DNA from: Chloroflexota bacterium
GTDB taxonomy: Bacteria > Chloroflexota > UBA11872
Reading direction: 5' to 3'
DNA length: 55,122 nucleotides
Assembly (NCBI GenBank): GCA_022820025.1
Contig: JAJEGF010000031.1
Coordinates: 1 to 55,122, forward strand
Position numbers and translations under genes: made by a program. This document shows, piece after piece, positions 1-8,555 of the stretch (its first letter is position 1; each line of letters begins with the position of its first letter). The notes under the pieces were generated by a model. That model did not search any database, was not told the origin of the DNA, and saw only the letters and a list, made by a program, of their open reading frames with translations.

Positions 1-10
1 TTAACTCGCG

Positions 11-463
11 CTAGGGGGATTCCTCGTCAAACTCCACCGGCTCGACCTCGCTCTGGTCAAGCGCAGCCACGCCGCGACGGATGCTGGTGAGGTGCGACTC
101 GAGCCGACCTTCCAGGTCACGCAGCATGCTCAGCGCGTAGAGATCCATCTCTTCGCGCGAGGCGTCCAGCCGCTCCTCGGCTTCCTGCACCAGATTCAGG
201 GCATGCGCCTCGGCCTGCTGCACGATTTCTTCATCACGAATCATCTGCTCGGCCTGCTCGCGGGCCTCCTGGACGATGCGTTCGGCTTCCATCTGGGCGG
301 CCTGCGGAATCTGATCGCGCTGGCGCATCACACGACGAGCTTCCCGGATTTCCTCGGGAATGCGGATTCGCATTTCATCCACAACCGTCAGCATGGCGCG
401 CTCGTCAACCATCACCTTGTGGGTCAACGGCACGCGTTGGGCATGACGCAGCAGCGTCTCCAA
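11..463 (-). CDS. Coiled-coil protein, DivIVA / ATP-synthase subunit-b-like
   Basis: 150-aa, highly charged protein, mostly long helices rich in Glu, Arg, Ala and Gln. Residues about 45-135 look like one continuous coiled coil (repeats such as EAREQAEQ and VQEAEERL). There is no signal peptide or membrane segment. Similar short coiled-coil proteins annotated as DivIVA-domain or ATPase b/E-subunit-like proteins are often found beside coaD in Chloroflexota and Firmicutes; the exact role is unknown to me. It is the last gene of the leftward fakA-recG-rsmD-coaD cluster, 33 bp after coaD. Assignment to DivIVA rests on coiled-coil character and neighbourhood, not on a diagnostic motif. Confidence 0.7.
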   Translation of the reverse strand: METLLRHAQRVPLTHKVMVDERAMLTVVDEMRIRIPEEIREARRVMRQRDQIPQAAQMEAERIVQEAREQAEQMIRDEEIVQQAEAHALNLVQEAEERLDASREEMDLYALSMLRDLEGRLESHLTSIRRGVAALDQSEVEPVEFDEESP

Positions 464-496
464 GCGTTCAATGAGGTTTATGAGATCGATGGCGAA

Positions 497-988
497 CTAC
501 CTCCGCCCGTGGGGTACGGCAAATTTCTTACCGACGGCGGTTGCAACATTCGGCGGGACGAACGGCTCGACCGAGCGACCCAGCGCCCCGATTTCGCGTA
601 TGAGCGACGAACTGACGAATGCGTGCTCAGGCGCCGAAAGGAAGAACATGGTGTCGATATCCGGATGCAAGCGTCGATTCATGGCCGAGAGCGCGAATTC
701 GTACTCGAAGTCTGACACGGCGCGCAGACCGCGAACCAGTACGCCAGCTTCGGCTTGGCGGGCAAAGTCTACTGTGAGGCCAGCGTACATTCGCGCTTCG
801 ACGTTGGGCAGATGGGCCACCGCGGTGTCCAGCAGGGCCAAGCGTTCGTCGGCCGTGAAGAGGGTATCGCCGCGCTCGTTCGCAAAGACTCCAGCCACGA
901 CCACGTCGAATACACCGGCGGCGCGGGTCAAGATGTCCATATGGCCGTTGGTGACCGGGTCGAAGGTAGCGGGAAACAGTGCGCGCAC
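497..988 (-). CDS. coaD: Phosphopantetheine adenylyltransferase
   Basis: Transfers AMP from ATP to 4'-phosphopantetheine, the penultimate step of coenzyme A synthesis, in the cytoplasm. The N-terminus has the nucleotidyltransferase motif FDPVTNGH (T/HxGH class), and the C-terminal half has the phosphate-binding SSSLIREI. Length (163 aa) matches the family (about 160 aa). I chose the GTG at 988 because a strong Shine-Dalgarno (GGAAGGA) lies just upstream and the protein then begins MRALFPATFDP like its relatives; an in-frame GTG at 1006 would add six residues. It sits between rsmD and the coiled-coil gene, a common conserved order. Confidence 0.95.
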   Translation of the reverse strand: MRALFPATFDPVTNGHMDILTRAAGVFDVVVAGVFANERGDTLFTADERLALLDTAVAHLPNVEARMYAGLTVDFARQAEAGVLVRGLRAVSDFEYEFALSAMNRRLHPDIDTMFFLSAPEHAFVSSSLIREIGALGRSVEPFVPPNVATAVGKKFAVPHGRR

Positions 989-1016
989 GGCCTGTCCTTC
1001 CAACACGCCCGGCGCA

Positions 1017-1610
1017 TTATAGCGACGGCGGATCCGACCGCGGCTCCGACGGCGGCAGTTCGCGCGCGAACATCGCGAATGACGTGTCGCCGTGACGGCG
1101 TTTCTTCAGGAGACGCCAGCCAAGGGGAGCAAGCGGCGCTCCCGCACGGCTACTGGTTTCGGTTACGACGATGGCGTCGCGTGTCAGCAAGCCAGGCGTC
1201 TCCAGCGAGTCGAACAGCGCCACCCAGGGATCCTCAGCGTAGGGCGGATCGGCCACGACGAGTCCGAACGGCCCACCGCGCGCCCGTGACGGCCGCCGCG
1301 CGTCACCGATGACGACCGCGGTGTCGTCGCCGAGACCCAGAAGATTGACGTTCTGTCTGATCACCGCCGCCGCACGTCGACTGCGCTCGATGAAGCATGC
1401 GAAGGCCGCCCCGCGACTCAGCGCCTCGATCCCGAACGCCCCGGACCCCGCGAAGAGGTCGAGCACACGCTCGGGCGGCGGTCCTTGCAGCGCATCGAAT
1501 ACGGCAGCTCGCACGCGGTCGGTGGTGGGGCGGATACCGGGCGGCACGCGGAGCCGCCGGCCACGATGGACGCCGGCGGTGATGGTCAGGCCGCGGCCGC
1601 GCGCCGCCAC
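1017..1610 (-). CDS. rsmD: 16S rRNA (guanine966-N2)-methyltransferase RsmD
   Basis: Class I SAM-dependent methyltransferase that methylates G966 of 16S rRNA. Visible motifs are the N-terminal TDRVRAAVFDAL block, the SAM-binding VLDLFAGSGAFGIEALSRGA and the catalytic DPPY (VVADPPYAED). At 197 aa the length is typical. The start is GTG with GAGG upstream. It begins 7 nt after the recG stop and is followed by coaD, the order seen in many Gram-positive genomes. Confidence 0.93.
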   Translation of the reverse strand: MAARGRGLTITAGVHRGRRLRVPPGIRPTTDRVRAAVFDALQGPPPERVLDLFAGSGAFGIEALSRGAAFACFIERSRRAAAVIRQNVNLLGLGDDTAVVIGDARRPSRARGGPFGLVVADPPYAEDPWVALFDSLETPGLLTRDAIVVTETSSRAGAPLAPLGWRLLKKRRHGDTSFAMFARELPPSEPRSDPPSL

Positions 1611-1617
1611 GTCGTCC

Positions 1618-3921
1618 TCAGTTCCACTCGTTGCGAGTCAGCAGGCGCGCCACGGCCGCCGACAGGGATCTGTGCTCGGGATCGGCGAGCTCAGGATCGG
1701 CATTGACCAGGGCCTCGGCGTGGCGACGGGCCGACTGGATGGTCGAGAGGTCGGTGACCGACGCGAAGCGGAAGCCGAGCGCCCCGCTTTGCCGGGTCCC
1801 GATCACGTCGCCGGGGCCGCGCAGTTCCAGATCGCGCTCGGCCAGCGTGAAGCCGTCGTGCACGGTCTGGAGCGTGCGCAGCCGGGCGTTCTCCGTCGCG
1901 TCGGTGGTCTCGCTCATCAGCAGGCAATACGACTGGTGCTCGCCGCGGCCCACGCGCCCGCGAAGCTGGTGGAGTTGGGCCAAGCCAAAGCGTTCCGCGC
2001 CTTCAATCACGATCACGCTGGCGTTGGGCACGTCGATCCCGACCTCGATAACCGACGTGCTGACGAGGATCCGGATCTCGCCGTCGCGGAACGACCGCAT
2101 CACGCGCTCCTTGGCGGTGGCACTCATCCGGCCGTGCAGCAGACCCACCGCGTCGGCGAGGTCGGCAAAGGCGCCGCGCGTCAGCCGCTTGTGCTCTTCC
2201 GTCGCGGAGCGGGCGTTGAGGCTTTCGGAATCCTCGATGATCGGAAACACGATAAAGGCTTGGCGCCCGCTCTCCACCTGGCGCCGAATGAACGCATAGG
2301 CGTCGCCACGCCGGTGGTTCGGGACGAACGACGTCTTGACCGGCCGCCGCCCGCCGGGCAACTCGCGTAAGGCGCTGATGTCAAGATCTCCGTAGACGGT
2401 CAGCGCCAGCGTGCGCGGAATCGGCGTGGCCGACATGGCGAGCAGGTGCGGGTTGTAGCCCTTGGCGCGAATCTCACCGCGCTGCTGTACGCCGAACCGG
2501 TGCTGCTCGTCCACGACCGCCAGGTTCAGGCGAGCGAACCTGGCGCTGCGCTGGATTATGGCCTGGGTGCCCACCACGACGTGTACGTCGCCGCGCTCCA
2601 CGTCGCGCCAGATGCGCCGCTTCTCGCCCGCGGGCACGCTGCCGGTAACGAGTTCCACGCGGACGCCGAGCGGCGTCAGGAGTTCGCGCAGGGTGGCAGC
2701 GTGCTGTTCGGCCAGCACTTCGGTGGGCGCCATGATGGCGCCCTGCCAGCCGTCGCCGACGATCGCGTGCAGCGCGCCGGCGGCCACCACGGTTTTGCCG
2801 GAACCGACGTCGCCTTGCAACAGCCGGCTCATGGGCCGGTCGCGCCGCAGGTCGTTCAAGACGTCAGTCACGGCCACACGCTGTCCGTCCGTCAGCTTGA
2901 ACGGGAGTTGGCCGCCGAACGCCGCCAAGGCGTCGCGGTGAATTTGTACCGGGCGACCGGGCTGGCTCTCGCGCCAGGTCTGGCGGCGGCGCAGGATGGC
3001 GAGTTGGTACACCAGCAACTCCGCGAAGGCGAAGCGCCGCGCGGCGGCCGCCTGGGCGACAGCATCGACGGGAAAGTGAAGATTGCGAATGGCCGTCGCA
3101 ACATCGGGCAAACCATGCGCCTGGCGCTGCGCCGCGCTCAGCGTTTCGGGAACGGACGCGGCGTAGTCGTCAACCGCCAGCGACATCCAGCGGCGTAGCT
3201 GCCGCTGCGACAATCCGCGCGTCAGCGGATAGACGGGGACCAAGCGCCCGGCATGCACCATGCGGTGTACGTCCAACTCGTACTCGGGGCTCGTCAACTG
3301 ACGGTCGTAGGCGGCCGATTCCACGCGGCCCGCGAAGGCCACGTTGCGCCGACCCCGCAGGGTCTTGGCCAGGTAGACCTGGTTGAACCAGACAGCCAGG
3401 ATTTGTCCCGTCTTGTCGGCGATGGCCGCCTCCACCACGCGCACGCGGCCGGAGCGCGCCGGTCGGGCCCGGATCTCCACGACGTCTCCGATGATGGTGA
3501 CTTCACGTCCGGGTTCGGCCTCGGCGATGGGCACGACGGACGAGTGGTCGATATAGCGGCGCGGGCGGTGATGCAGCAGATTGCTGACGGTGCGGATATC
3601 CAGCGCGGCCAGCCGCTTCTCAGCCGTGGGGCCCACACCGGGCAACACCGTCACGGGCTGATCGGCGTCACGGCCACGCGAGGGCCCCGCATGGCTCGTC
3701 CCCAGATCGGCAAGGACAGCGCGGGCCAGGTCCTCGCGCGTACGGGGCCGCAGCCGGGAGTATTGCGACAGGCGGGTAAGTGAACCCGCGTGCTGGCCTT
3801 GACCGGCAATCCAGCGAGACAGTCCACCGGGTATTGACGAGTCGTTGAATCCGGCCGCCGCCTCGGCCTCCAGCAAGCGTCGCGCTTCTCGCGCCAGCGC
3901 CGCCTCGGGGTCGGCCGTCAT
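1618..3921 (-). CDS. recG: ATP-dependent DNA helicase RecG
   Basis: Superfamily 2 helicase that remodels stalled replication forks and branch-migrates recombination intermediates. The 767-aa protein has an N-terminal helical extension, a wedge/OB domain beginning near TVLPGVGPTAEKRL (a helix-hairpin-helix-like motif around residue 93), then the motor: Walker A GDVGSGKT near residue 370, the RecG-specific DEQHRFG box, SATPIPRTLA, and motif VI QLRGRVGRGEHQSYC. The C-terminal ELRGPGDVIGTRQSG motif is characteristic. All helicase motifs look intact. It lies 15 nt after fakA in one leftward operon. Confidence 0.96.
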   Translation of the reverse strand: MTADPEAALAREARRLLEAEAAAGFNDSSIPGGLSRWIAGQGQHAGSLTRLSQYSRLRPRTREDLARAVLADLGTSHAGPSRGRDADQPVTVLPGVGPTAEKRLAALDIRTVSNLLHHRPRRYIDHSSVVPIAEAEPGREVTIIGDVVEIRARPARSGRVRVVEAAIADKTGQILAVWFNQVYLAKTLRGRRNVAFAGRVESAAYDRQLTSPEYELDVHRMVHAGRLVPVYPLTRGLSQRQLRRWMSLAVDDYAASVPETLSAAQRQAHGLPDVATAIRNLHFPVDAVAQAAAARRFAFAELLVYQLAILRRRQTWRESQPGRPVQIHRDALAAFGGQLPFKLTDGQRVAVTDVLNDLRRDRPMSRLLQGDVGSGKTVVAAGALHAIVGDGWQGAIMAPTEVLAEQHAATLRELLTPLGVRVELVTGSVPAGEKRRIWRDVERGDVHVVVGTQAIIQRSARFARLNLAVVDEQHRFGVQQRGEIRAKGYNPHLLAMSATPIPRTLALTVYGDLDISALRELPGGRRPVKTSFVPNHRRGDAYAFIRRQVESGRQAFIVFPIIEDSESLNARSATEEHKRLTRGAFADLADAVGLLHGRMSATAKERVMRSFRDGEIRILVSTSVIEVGIDVPNASVIVIEGAERFGLAQLHQLRGRVGRGEHQSYCLLMSETTDATENARLRTLQTVHDGFTLAERDLELRGPGDVIGTRQSGALGFRFASVTDLSTIQSARRHAEALVNADPELADPEHRSLSAAVARLLTRNEWN

Positions 3922-3936
3922 CCGCGCAACTGGCCG

Positions 3937-5577
3937 CTACTCAACCGCGATGATGTAGTCGTAGTGGTCCTGGCCGCCCGCCACCGTCTGTACATCCATG
4001 TCCGGATACTGCTCACTGATCGCGGCTGCGAGTTCTTCGGCCTGATTAGCCGGCGTGGCCTGACCCACGTAGATGGTCAGCGCTTCCGGTTCGTCGTCCG
4101 CGACACGTTCGAGCATTTGCATGATGACCGGGTGCGGCATCTCGCCGCGCGCCACAAACGTGTCGTCCAGCAGCCCCATGTACTCGCCCTCGGCGACGGG
4201 ATTGCCGTCGAGCACGGCGTCACGCACGGCCTGGGTGACTTCCAGCGTGGTGACGTCGCCGGCGGCTTCGCTCATGGCCTCGGCGTTGTCCTCGGAGGCG
4301 TCGGCGGGGTTGAACGCCAGGGCGGCGACAAAGCCCTGGGGAAGCGTGCGCGTGGCAATCACATGCACATTCTTATCCGATTGCTCGGCCGCCTGCCGCG
4401 CCGTGAGGTAGATGTTGGAGTTGTTGGGCAAGACGACCGCCCAGTCATCGGGCGTTCGGTCGATGGCTTCCAGGAGCTCACCGGCGCTGGGGTTCATGCT
4501 TTGGCCGCCGCGGACGACGTCCACTCCCAGGCTGCGGAACACTTCTTCAAGTCCGTCGCCGCTGGCCACGGCGATGACGCCGTTGGCCGGCGGGGGAGGT
4601 TCCGACGCCTCGGACAGCGCGCCCTCGAAGTTGCGCGCCTGCTGCAGGTCCATGTTGTCGGCCTTGAGCTGATCGAGCTCGCCGTACGACATGGCGGTGT
4701 TGATGGCCTGGCCGGGTTGCTCGGTGTGGATATGCACGCGCACGAGGCTGGCGTCGCCCACGACCAAGAGCGACTCGCCGATCTTGGCGAATTCGGTTCG
4801 CATGGCGTCCGCGTCGAGATCGGCGCCGTGGACCACGAATTCGGTGCAGAAACCATGCTCGTCGGCCTGGTGGGTCTCGGCGAAGGCGGCGAAGACGTCC
4901 GTTGCGCGGTCGAGGTCCGCCGATTCCGGCAAGGGCTCGCCGCGCAGCGACCGCAGCAGGCCTTCGTAGATGACGTGCAGGCCCTGGCCGCCGGCATCGA
5001 CCACGCCCGCCTCGGCCAGGACGTCCAGCAGATTGGGGGTGTTGGCCACGGACTCGCGGGTGGCGTCGACGACCTGGGCAATGAGGTCCTCAACGGAATC
5101 GACTTGCGTTTGCGCGGCCTGGGCCGCCTCGCCGGCGTCGCGCGCCACGGTGAGGATGGTGCCTTCCACCGGGTTGGTGACGGCCTTGTAGCCGACCTGG
5201 TAGGCGCGCTCGAGGGCGGTGCTGAATTCGGGGATGCCGAACTCGCGGTGGCCGTCGAGGCCCTCGGCGAGGCCGCGGATGATCTGGGACAGGATGACGC
5301 CGGAGTTTCCGCGCGCGCCCAACAAGGCACCGCGCGCCAGATTGGCCGCAACCACGTCCACGTTGTTGGACGGGTTGTCGGTGGCCTCGCGGATGGCGGC
5401 GCGCAAGGTGAGCACCATGTTGGTCCCGGTATCGCCATCGGGCACGGGATAGACGTTGAGCCGGTCGATTGCCTCGGCGTTGATCTCGAGCCAGCGCAGG
5501 CTGTACTCGATTGCATGCATGAATCGACGACCGTCGCGCAGGTGGGGGGCCTCGGGGTGGGAATCTGCCAGCGTCAT
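3937..5577 (-). CDS. fakA: Fatty acid kinase subunit A, DhaL-domain (YloV/FakA family)
   Basis: ATP-binding subunit that, with a FakB (DegV-family) partner, phosphorylates exogenous fatty acids. Residues about 20-215 form the DhaL domain: the Mg-nucleotide motif NVYPVPDGDTGTNM (41-54), GARGNSGVILSQIIRG (87-102), and DAGGQGLHVIYEG. The remaining part matches the FakA-specific middle and C-terminal domains. No FakB gene is in the window. ATG start with GAGAAGG upstream. 546 aa is the family length. First gene of the leftward operon ending at the window edge; a promoter lies in the 86-bp divergent gap to rpmB. Confidence 0.92.
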   Translation of the reverse strand: MTLADSHPEAPHLRDGRRFMHAIEYSLRWLEINAEAIDRLNVYPVPDGDTGTNMVLTLRAAIREATDNPSNNVDVVAANLARGALLGARGNSGVILSQIIRGLAEGLDGHREFGIPEFSTALERAYQVGYKAVTNPVEGTILTVARDAGEAAQAAQTQVDSVEDLIAQVVDATRESVANTPNLLDVLAEAGVVDAGGQGLHVIYEGLLRSLRGEPLPESADLDRATDVFAAFAETHQADEHGFCTEFVVHGADLDADAMRTEFAKIGESLLVVGDASLVRVHIHTEQPGQAINTAMSYGELDQLKADNMDLQQARNFEGALSEASEPPPPANGVIAVASGDGLEEVFRSLGVDVVRGGQSMNPSAGELLEAIDRTPDDWAVVLPNNSNIYLTARQAAEQSDKNVHVIATRTLPQGFVAALAFNPADASEDNAEAMSEAAGDVTTLEVTQAVRDAVLDGNPVAEGEYMGLLDDTFVARGEMPHPVIMQMLERVADDEPEALTIYVGQATPANQAEELAAAISEQYPDMDVQTVAGGQDHYDYIIAVE

Positions 5578-5617
5578 CTTGGGCCACCTTCTCGCGGTGC
5601 TAGCATGGGGAAACTTG

Positions 5618-5647
5618 ATCTTAGGGACGTGCTCAGGATTGCGTCAA
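5618..5647 (-). promoter_or_regulatory. Promoter of the fakA-recG-rsmD-coaD operon
   Basis: On the minus strand a -35 TTGACG (5647-5642) and a -10 TAAGAT (5623-5618) are 18 bp apart, about 40 bp upstream of the fakA ATG. Five of six -35 bases and four of six -10 bases match the sigma-70 consensus. Confidence 0.5.
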
Positions 5648-5663
5648 CGGAGAAGGTGCGCCC

Positions 5664-5870
5664 TTGGCTCGCTGTGAAGTCTGCGAGGCGGGTCCCCAGT
5701 TTGGCCGGCACATTCGCCACTCGGCGTCCGGTCGCTGGGAACGCAAAGCCCCGCGCAAACAGAAGATGTGGTCGGTCAACGTCCAGCGCAAGCGTCTGAT
5801 GATCGATGGCCGCTATCAGCGCGTGAAGATTTGCACGCGCTGCATTCGCACGGTCGACCGCCTGGGCTAA
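5664..5870 (+). CDS. rpmB: 50S ribosomal protein bL28
   Basis: 68-aa basic ribosomal protein. It begins MARCEVCEAGPQFGRHIRHS and has the family's conserved KMWSVNVQ and KICTRCIRT regions; the two CxxC pairs (C4/C7 and C57/C60 by my reading) are those of zinc-binding bL28. The start is TTG, supported by a strong GGAGAAGG Shine-Dalgarno 6 nt upstream. It is transcribed alone, divergent from fakA and convergent with rpe: the rpmB stop TAA and the rpe stop TAG overlap within the four bases CTAA. Confidence 0.95.
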   Translation: MARCEVCEAGPQFGRHIRHSASGRWERKAPRKQKMWSVNVQRKRLMIDGRYQRVKICTRCIRTVDRLG

Positions 5871-6532
5871 CCCGCGACCGCCCGACGCAGGCCGTCAATC
5901 GCGGCCGCGACGCCTCGCGCATCTCCAAATACCGCCGACCCGGCAACGATGACCTGCGCTCCGGCCGTAACAGCCGCAGCGGTGGTTGCCGCGTTTAACC
6001 CACCGTCGACCTGGAGCCAGCGATCCCCGTCAAGGGACTTCAGCCGCTCGGCCACCTGCTGAATGCGCGGCAGCATGTCCGGCATGAAGGACTGGCCGCC
6101 GCGTCCGGGCTCCACGGTCATCACCAGCACAATCTCCGCAAGATCCAGGTAGGGCCATAACGCCCAGGCCGGAGTGCCGGGGCGCAGGGTGAGCCCGGGT
6201 CGAACGCCGAGGTCGCGGATGGTCCGGAGCGTGTGGGCCGGGTCGGGCGTGGCCTCGACGTGAATGGTTATGGAATCGGCGCCCGCCGCCGCGAATGTCT
6301 CCAGGTGTGGGTCCACCGGCTCGATCATCAGGTGAACGTCCAGCGGCAAGTCCGTGACCGGGCGCAGGGCACGGACGATGGGCTCGCCGAAGCTGATTTG
6401 CGGGACGAAGTGCCCGTCCATCACGTCAACGTGGATCCAGTCGGCGCCGCCGGACTTGGCTTCGCGGACTTGCTCGCCGAGCGACGCGAAATCGGCGGAC
6501 AGAATGGAGGGAGCGATCAGGACCTGCTTCAT
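5867..6532 (-). CDS. rpe: Ribulose-phosphate 3-epimerase
   Basis: Interconverts ribulose 5-phosphate and xylulose 5-phosphate in the pentose phosphate pathway. The TIM barrel has the expected metal/catalytic stretches IAPSILSADF near the N-terminus, HVDVMDGHFVPQISFG, DVHLMIEP, VMTVEPGRGGQSF and the final catalytic QVDGGLN. 221 aa is the usual length. It is the last gene of the long leftward cluster starting at rpmE; 78 bp separate it from rlmN. Confidence 0.95.
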   Translation of the reverse strand: MKQVLIAPSILSADFASLGEQVREAKSGGADWIHVDVMDGHFVPQISFGEPIVRALRPVTDLPLDVHLMIEPVDPHLETFAAAGADSITIHVEATPDPAHTLRTIRDLGVRPGLTLRPGTPAWALWPYLDLAEIVLVMTVEPGRGGQSFMPDMLPRIQQVAERLKSLDGDRWLQVDGGLNAATTAAAVTAGAQVIVAGSAVFGDARGVAAAIDGLRRAVAG

Positions 6533-6537
6533 CGCGG

Positions 6538-6559
6538 GCGCCCCCGCGCATCGGGGCGC
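6538..6559 (-). other. GC hairpin just upstream of rpe
   Basis: A perfect 7-bp inverted repeat (GCGCCCC at 6538-6544 and GGGGCGC at 6553-6559, 8-nt loop) lies in the rlmN-rpe gap, 5 nt before the rpe start codon. On the minus-strand transcript it would fold over or beside the rpe ribosome binding region, so it could damp rpe translation. There is no T-run, so I do not call it a terminator. Confidence 0.3.
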
Positions 6560-6610
6560 TTCGTCACCGCTGGCCGCATTGCCTGATCGTTCACCGGACG
6601 CAGCGCCTTG

Positions 6611-7717
6611 CTACCCGCCGTCGCGCCGAAGATTAGCCGAAGCAGTCCGACGTGCACGCCCGGCCAGCGCTCCCGCGTGCAGCTGGCCGCAGGCCCCGGA
6701 AATGTCCCGCCCGCGGGTTCGCCGAATGGTGGCCCGCAGGCCGCGCTCGCGCAGGGCGTCGCGAAAGGCTCGGATTCCGTCGCGCGGCGTGGGGCGATAG
6801 CGCGCTCCCGGATAGGCGTTGAACGGAATCAGGTTCACGTGACAGCGCTGGCGGCGAAGCAGCCGCGCCAGGTCGGCGGCCTGCGACAGCGAATCGTTCA
6901 CGCCGTGCAGCAACGTGTACTCGTATGTGACGCGTCGCCGAGCCTGCTGCTGGTACCGGCGACTGGCCTCCATCAGGGAACCAAGCGGGAACCGGCGAGC
7001 GACGGGCACAAGCTGGGCTCGGACATCGTCGTCCGGTGCATGGAGCGAGATCGCCAGGCTCACGGGTAGCCCCCAGCCAGCCATGACGTGGATGCCCCTG
7101 GACAGACCGACGGTCGACACGGTTACCCGGCGCGGGCTCAGCCCAACGGCCTTGGGATTCACCAGCGTGCGCACGGCCCTCTCCACTTCTCGCAGGTTCG
7201 CCAACGGCTCGCCCATCCCCATGAACACGGCGCGGTCGGGCGTCTGACGCTCGGTCGAGCGCCGCCGGAAGTGGAGGAACTGGTCGACGATCTCGCTGGC
7301 GGTCAGATTGCGGGTGAGGCCCATGGCGCCGGTGGCGCAGAAGGTGCAGCCCATGCCGCAGCCGGCCTGGGAACTGAGGCAGATGGTGGTGGCGCCGGGT
7401 CGCTCGGTCGGCATTTGCACGGTTTCCACGGCCGCACCGTCGGTGGTGCGAAACAGGATTTTTCGCGTGCCGTCGGACGACGTTTCGCTGCGGACGGCTT
7501 CGAGCGCTTCATAGTTGAAGCGCTGGGCCAACGTCGCGCGCAAGCCGGCCGGCAACGTAAGAATCTCTTCGAAGCCGGTGGCCGCTTCGCGGAAGACCGC
7601 GCGGCTTAGCTGGTCGACTCGGTAGCGCGGTTCGCCGGAGAGAGCTTCACGCAGGGCGCGCGACGAGACTCCCGAGATCGGCGGACGGGCCGGCGCGGAG
7701 TCCGGCGGACCGCTCAT
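6611..7717 (-). CDS. rlmN: Dual-specificity RNA methyltransferase RlmN
   Basis: Radical-SAM enzyme that methylates C2 of A2503 in 23S rRNA and A37 of some tRNAs. The radical-SAM cluster motif is C120-x3-C124-x2-C127 (QAGCGMGCTFCATG). The following FMGMGEPL is the SAM-binding GEP motif, and ISLHAPDD and the C-terminal ISGACGQL, which supplies the second resolving Cys, are present. 368 aa is the usual size. The N-terminal helical RlmN domain (YRVDQLSRAVF) is intact. It follows the zinc metallopeptidase gene by 15 bp. Confidence 0.95.
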   Translation of the reverse strand: MSGPPDSAPARPPISGVSSRALREALSGEPRYRVDQLSRAVFREAATGFEEILTLPAGLRATLAQRFNYEALEAVRSETSSDGTRKILFRTTDGAAVETVQMPTERPGATTICLSSQAGCGMGCTFCATGAMGLTRNLTASEIVDQFLHFRRRSTERQTPDRAVFMGMGEPLANLREVERAVRTLVNPKAVGLSPRRVTVSTVGLSRGIHVMAGWGLPVSLAISLHAPDDDVRAQLVPVARRFPLGSLMEASRRYQQQARRRVTYEYTLLHGVNDSLSQAADLARLLRRQRCHVNLIPFNAYPGARYRPTPRDGIRAFRDALRERGLRATIRRTRGRDISGACGQLHAGALAGRARRTASANLRRDGG

Positions 7718-7732
7718 GCGAGCGCCGGGACG

Positions 7733-8458
7733 CTAGTCGCGGCTGCCGGAAATAGCGAGCAGCCGGAGGGCGAAGTAGAGCACCTGCATCAGGGCGATGA
7801 ACATCGCGGCGATGTAGGTGAGGGCCGCGGCGTCCAGCACTTTCTTGGCGTGCAGCCGCTCGGCGCCGCTGATGACGTAGACGCTCTCCATCATTTGCAG
7901 CGCTCGCTTGCTGGCATCGAATTCGACGGGAAGCGTAATCAGCGCAAACACGAAGGCCGTGCTGAAGAGCGCGAGGCCGATCCAGGCCACCGCAAGGCCG
8001 ATTTCGCCGCCGCCCGTGAACATGGCCAGCAGGAACCCGCCGATGAGCATGAAATAACCGAAGCGCGACCCGAACGTGGTGATGGGCACCATGGCCGTGC
8101 GCAGCACCAGGAAGGGGTAGCGGATCTTGTCCTGCATGGCATGACCGGCCTCGTGCGCGGCGATCGCCACCGCGGCCAGGGAATTGCTGTCGAAGACGCC
8201 GTCGGACAGGCGCAGGACCTTCTTGGTCGGGTCGTAGTGATCCGTCAGTTCGCCCGGCACGCGCTTGACCTCCACGTTGTACAGACCCACGGCGTCCAGC
8301 AGCCGCCGCGCCGCCAGGTGGGCGGGGATGCCAGAACTGGACATGACCTGGGAGTATTTGCGGTACGTCCCCTTGACGCGGTTCTGGGCCCACATGGCCA
8401 GGATGAACGCCGGGCCGATGAGCAGGAGATACAACGGGTCAAAGAAGGGGAAAAACAC
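7733..8458 (-). CDS. Membrane zinc metallopeptidase, YugP family (DUF2268-unrelated, Zn_peptidase_2)
   Basis: 241-aa integral membrane protein with an N-terminal hydrophobic helix (FDPLYLLLIGPAFILAMW), a zinc-protease HEAGH at 102-106 preceded by VAIAA, and three hydrophobic segments after about residue 115. This layout is that of the YugP family, whose substrates are not established. The start is GTG. It lies in the translation/cell-growth operon between fmt (97 bp upstream) and rlmN (15 bp downstream), so it is probably expressed with them. Confidence 0.85.
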   Translation of the reverse strand: MFFPFFDPLYLLLIGPAFILAMWAQNRVKGTYRKYSQVMSSSGIPAHLAARRLLDAVGLYNVEVKRVPGELTDHYDPTKKVLRLSDGVFDSNSLAAVAIAAHEAGHAMQDKIRYPFLVLRTAMVPITTFGSRFGYFMLIGGFLLAMFTGGGEIGLAVAWIGLALFSTAFVFALITLPVEFDASKRALQMMESVYVISGAERLHAKKVLDAAALTYIAAMFIALMQVLYFALRLLAISGSRD

Positions 8459-8555
8459 GATGGACGAGCCTCTTCGCGCAGTCGCTGCGGTACGCGCCGC
8501 GTCTCGGATTCAAGCGTATCACCGCGCCGGATCGGCACCGTAGCGGAGCTTCCAG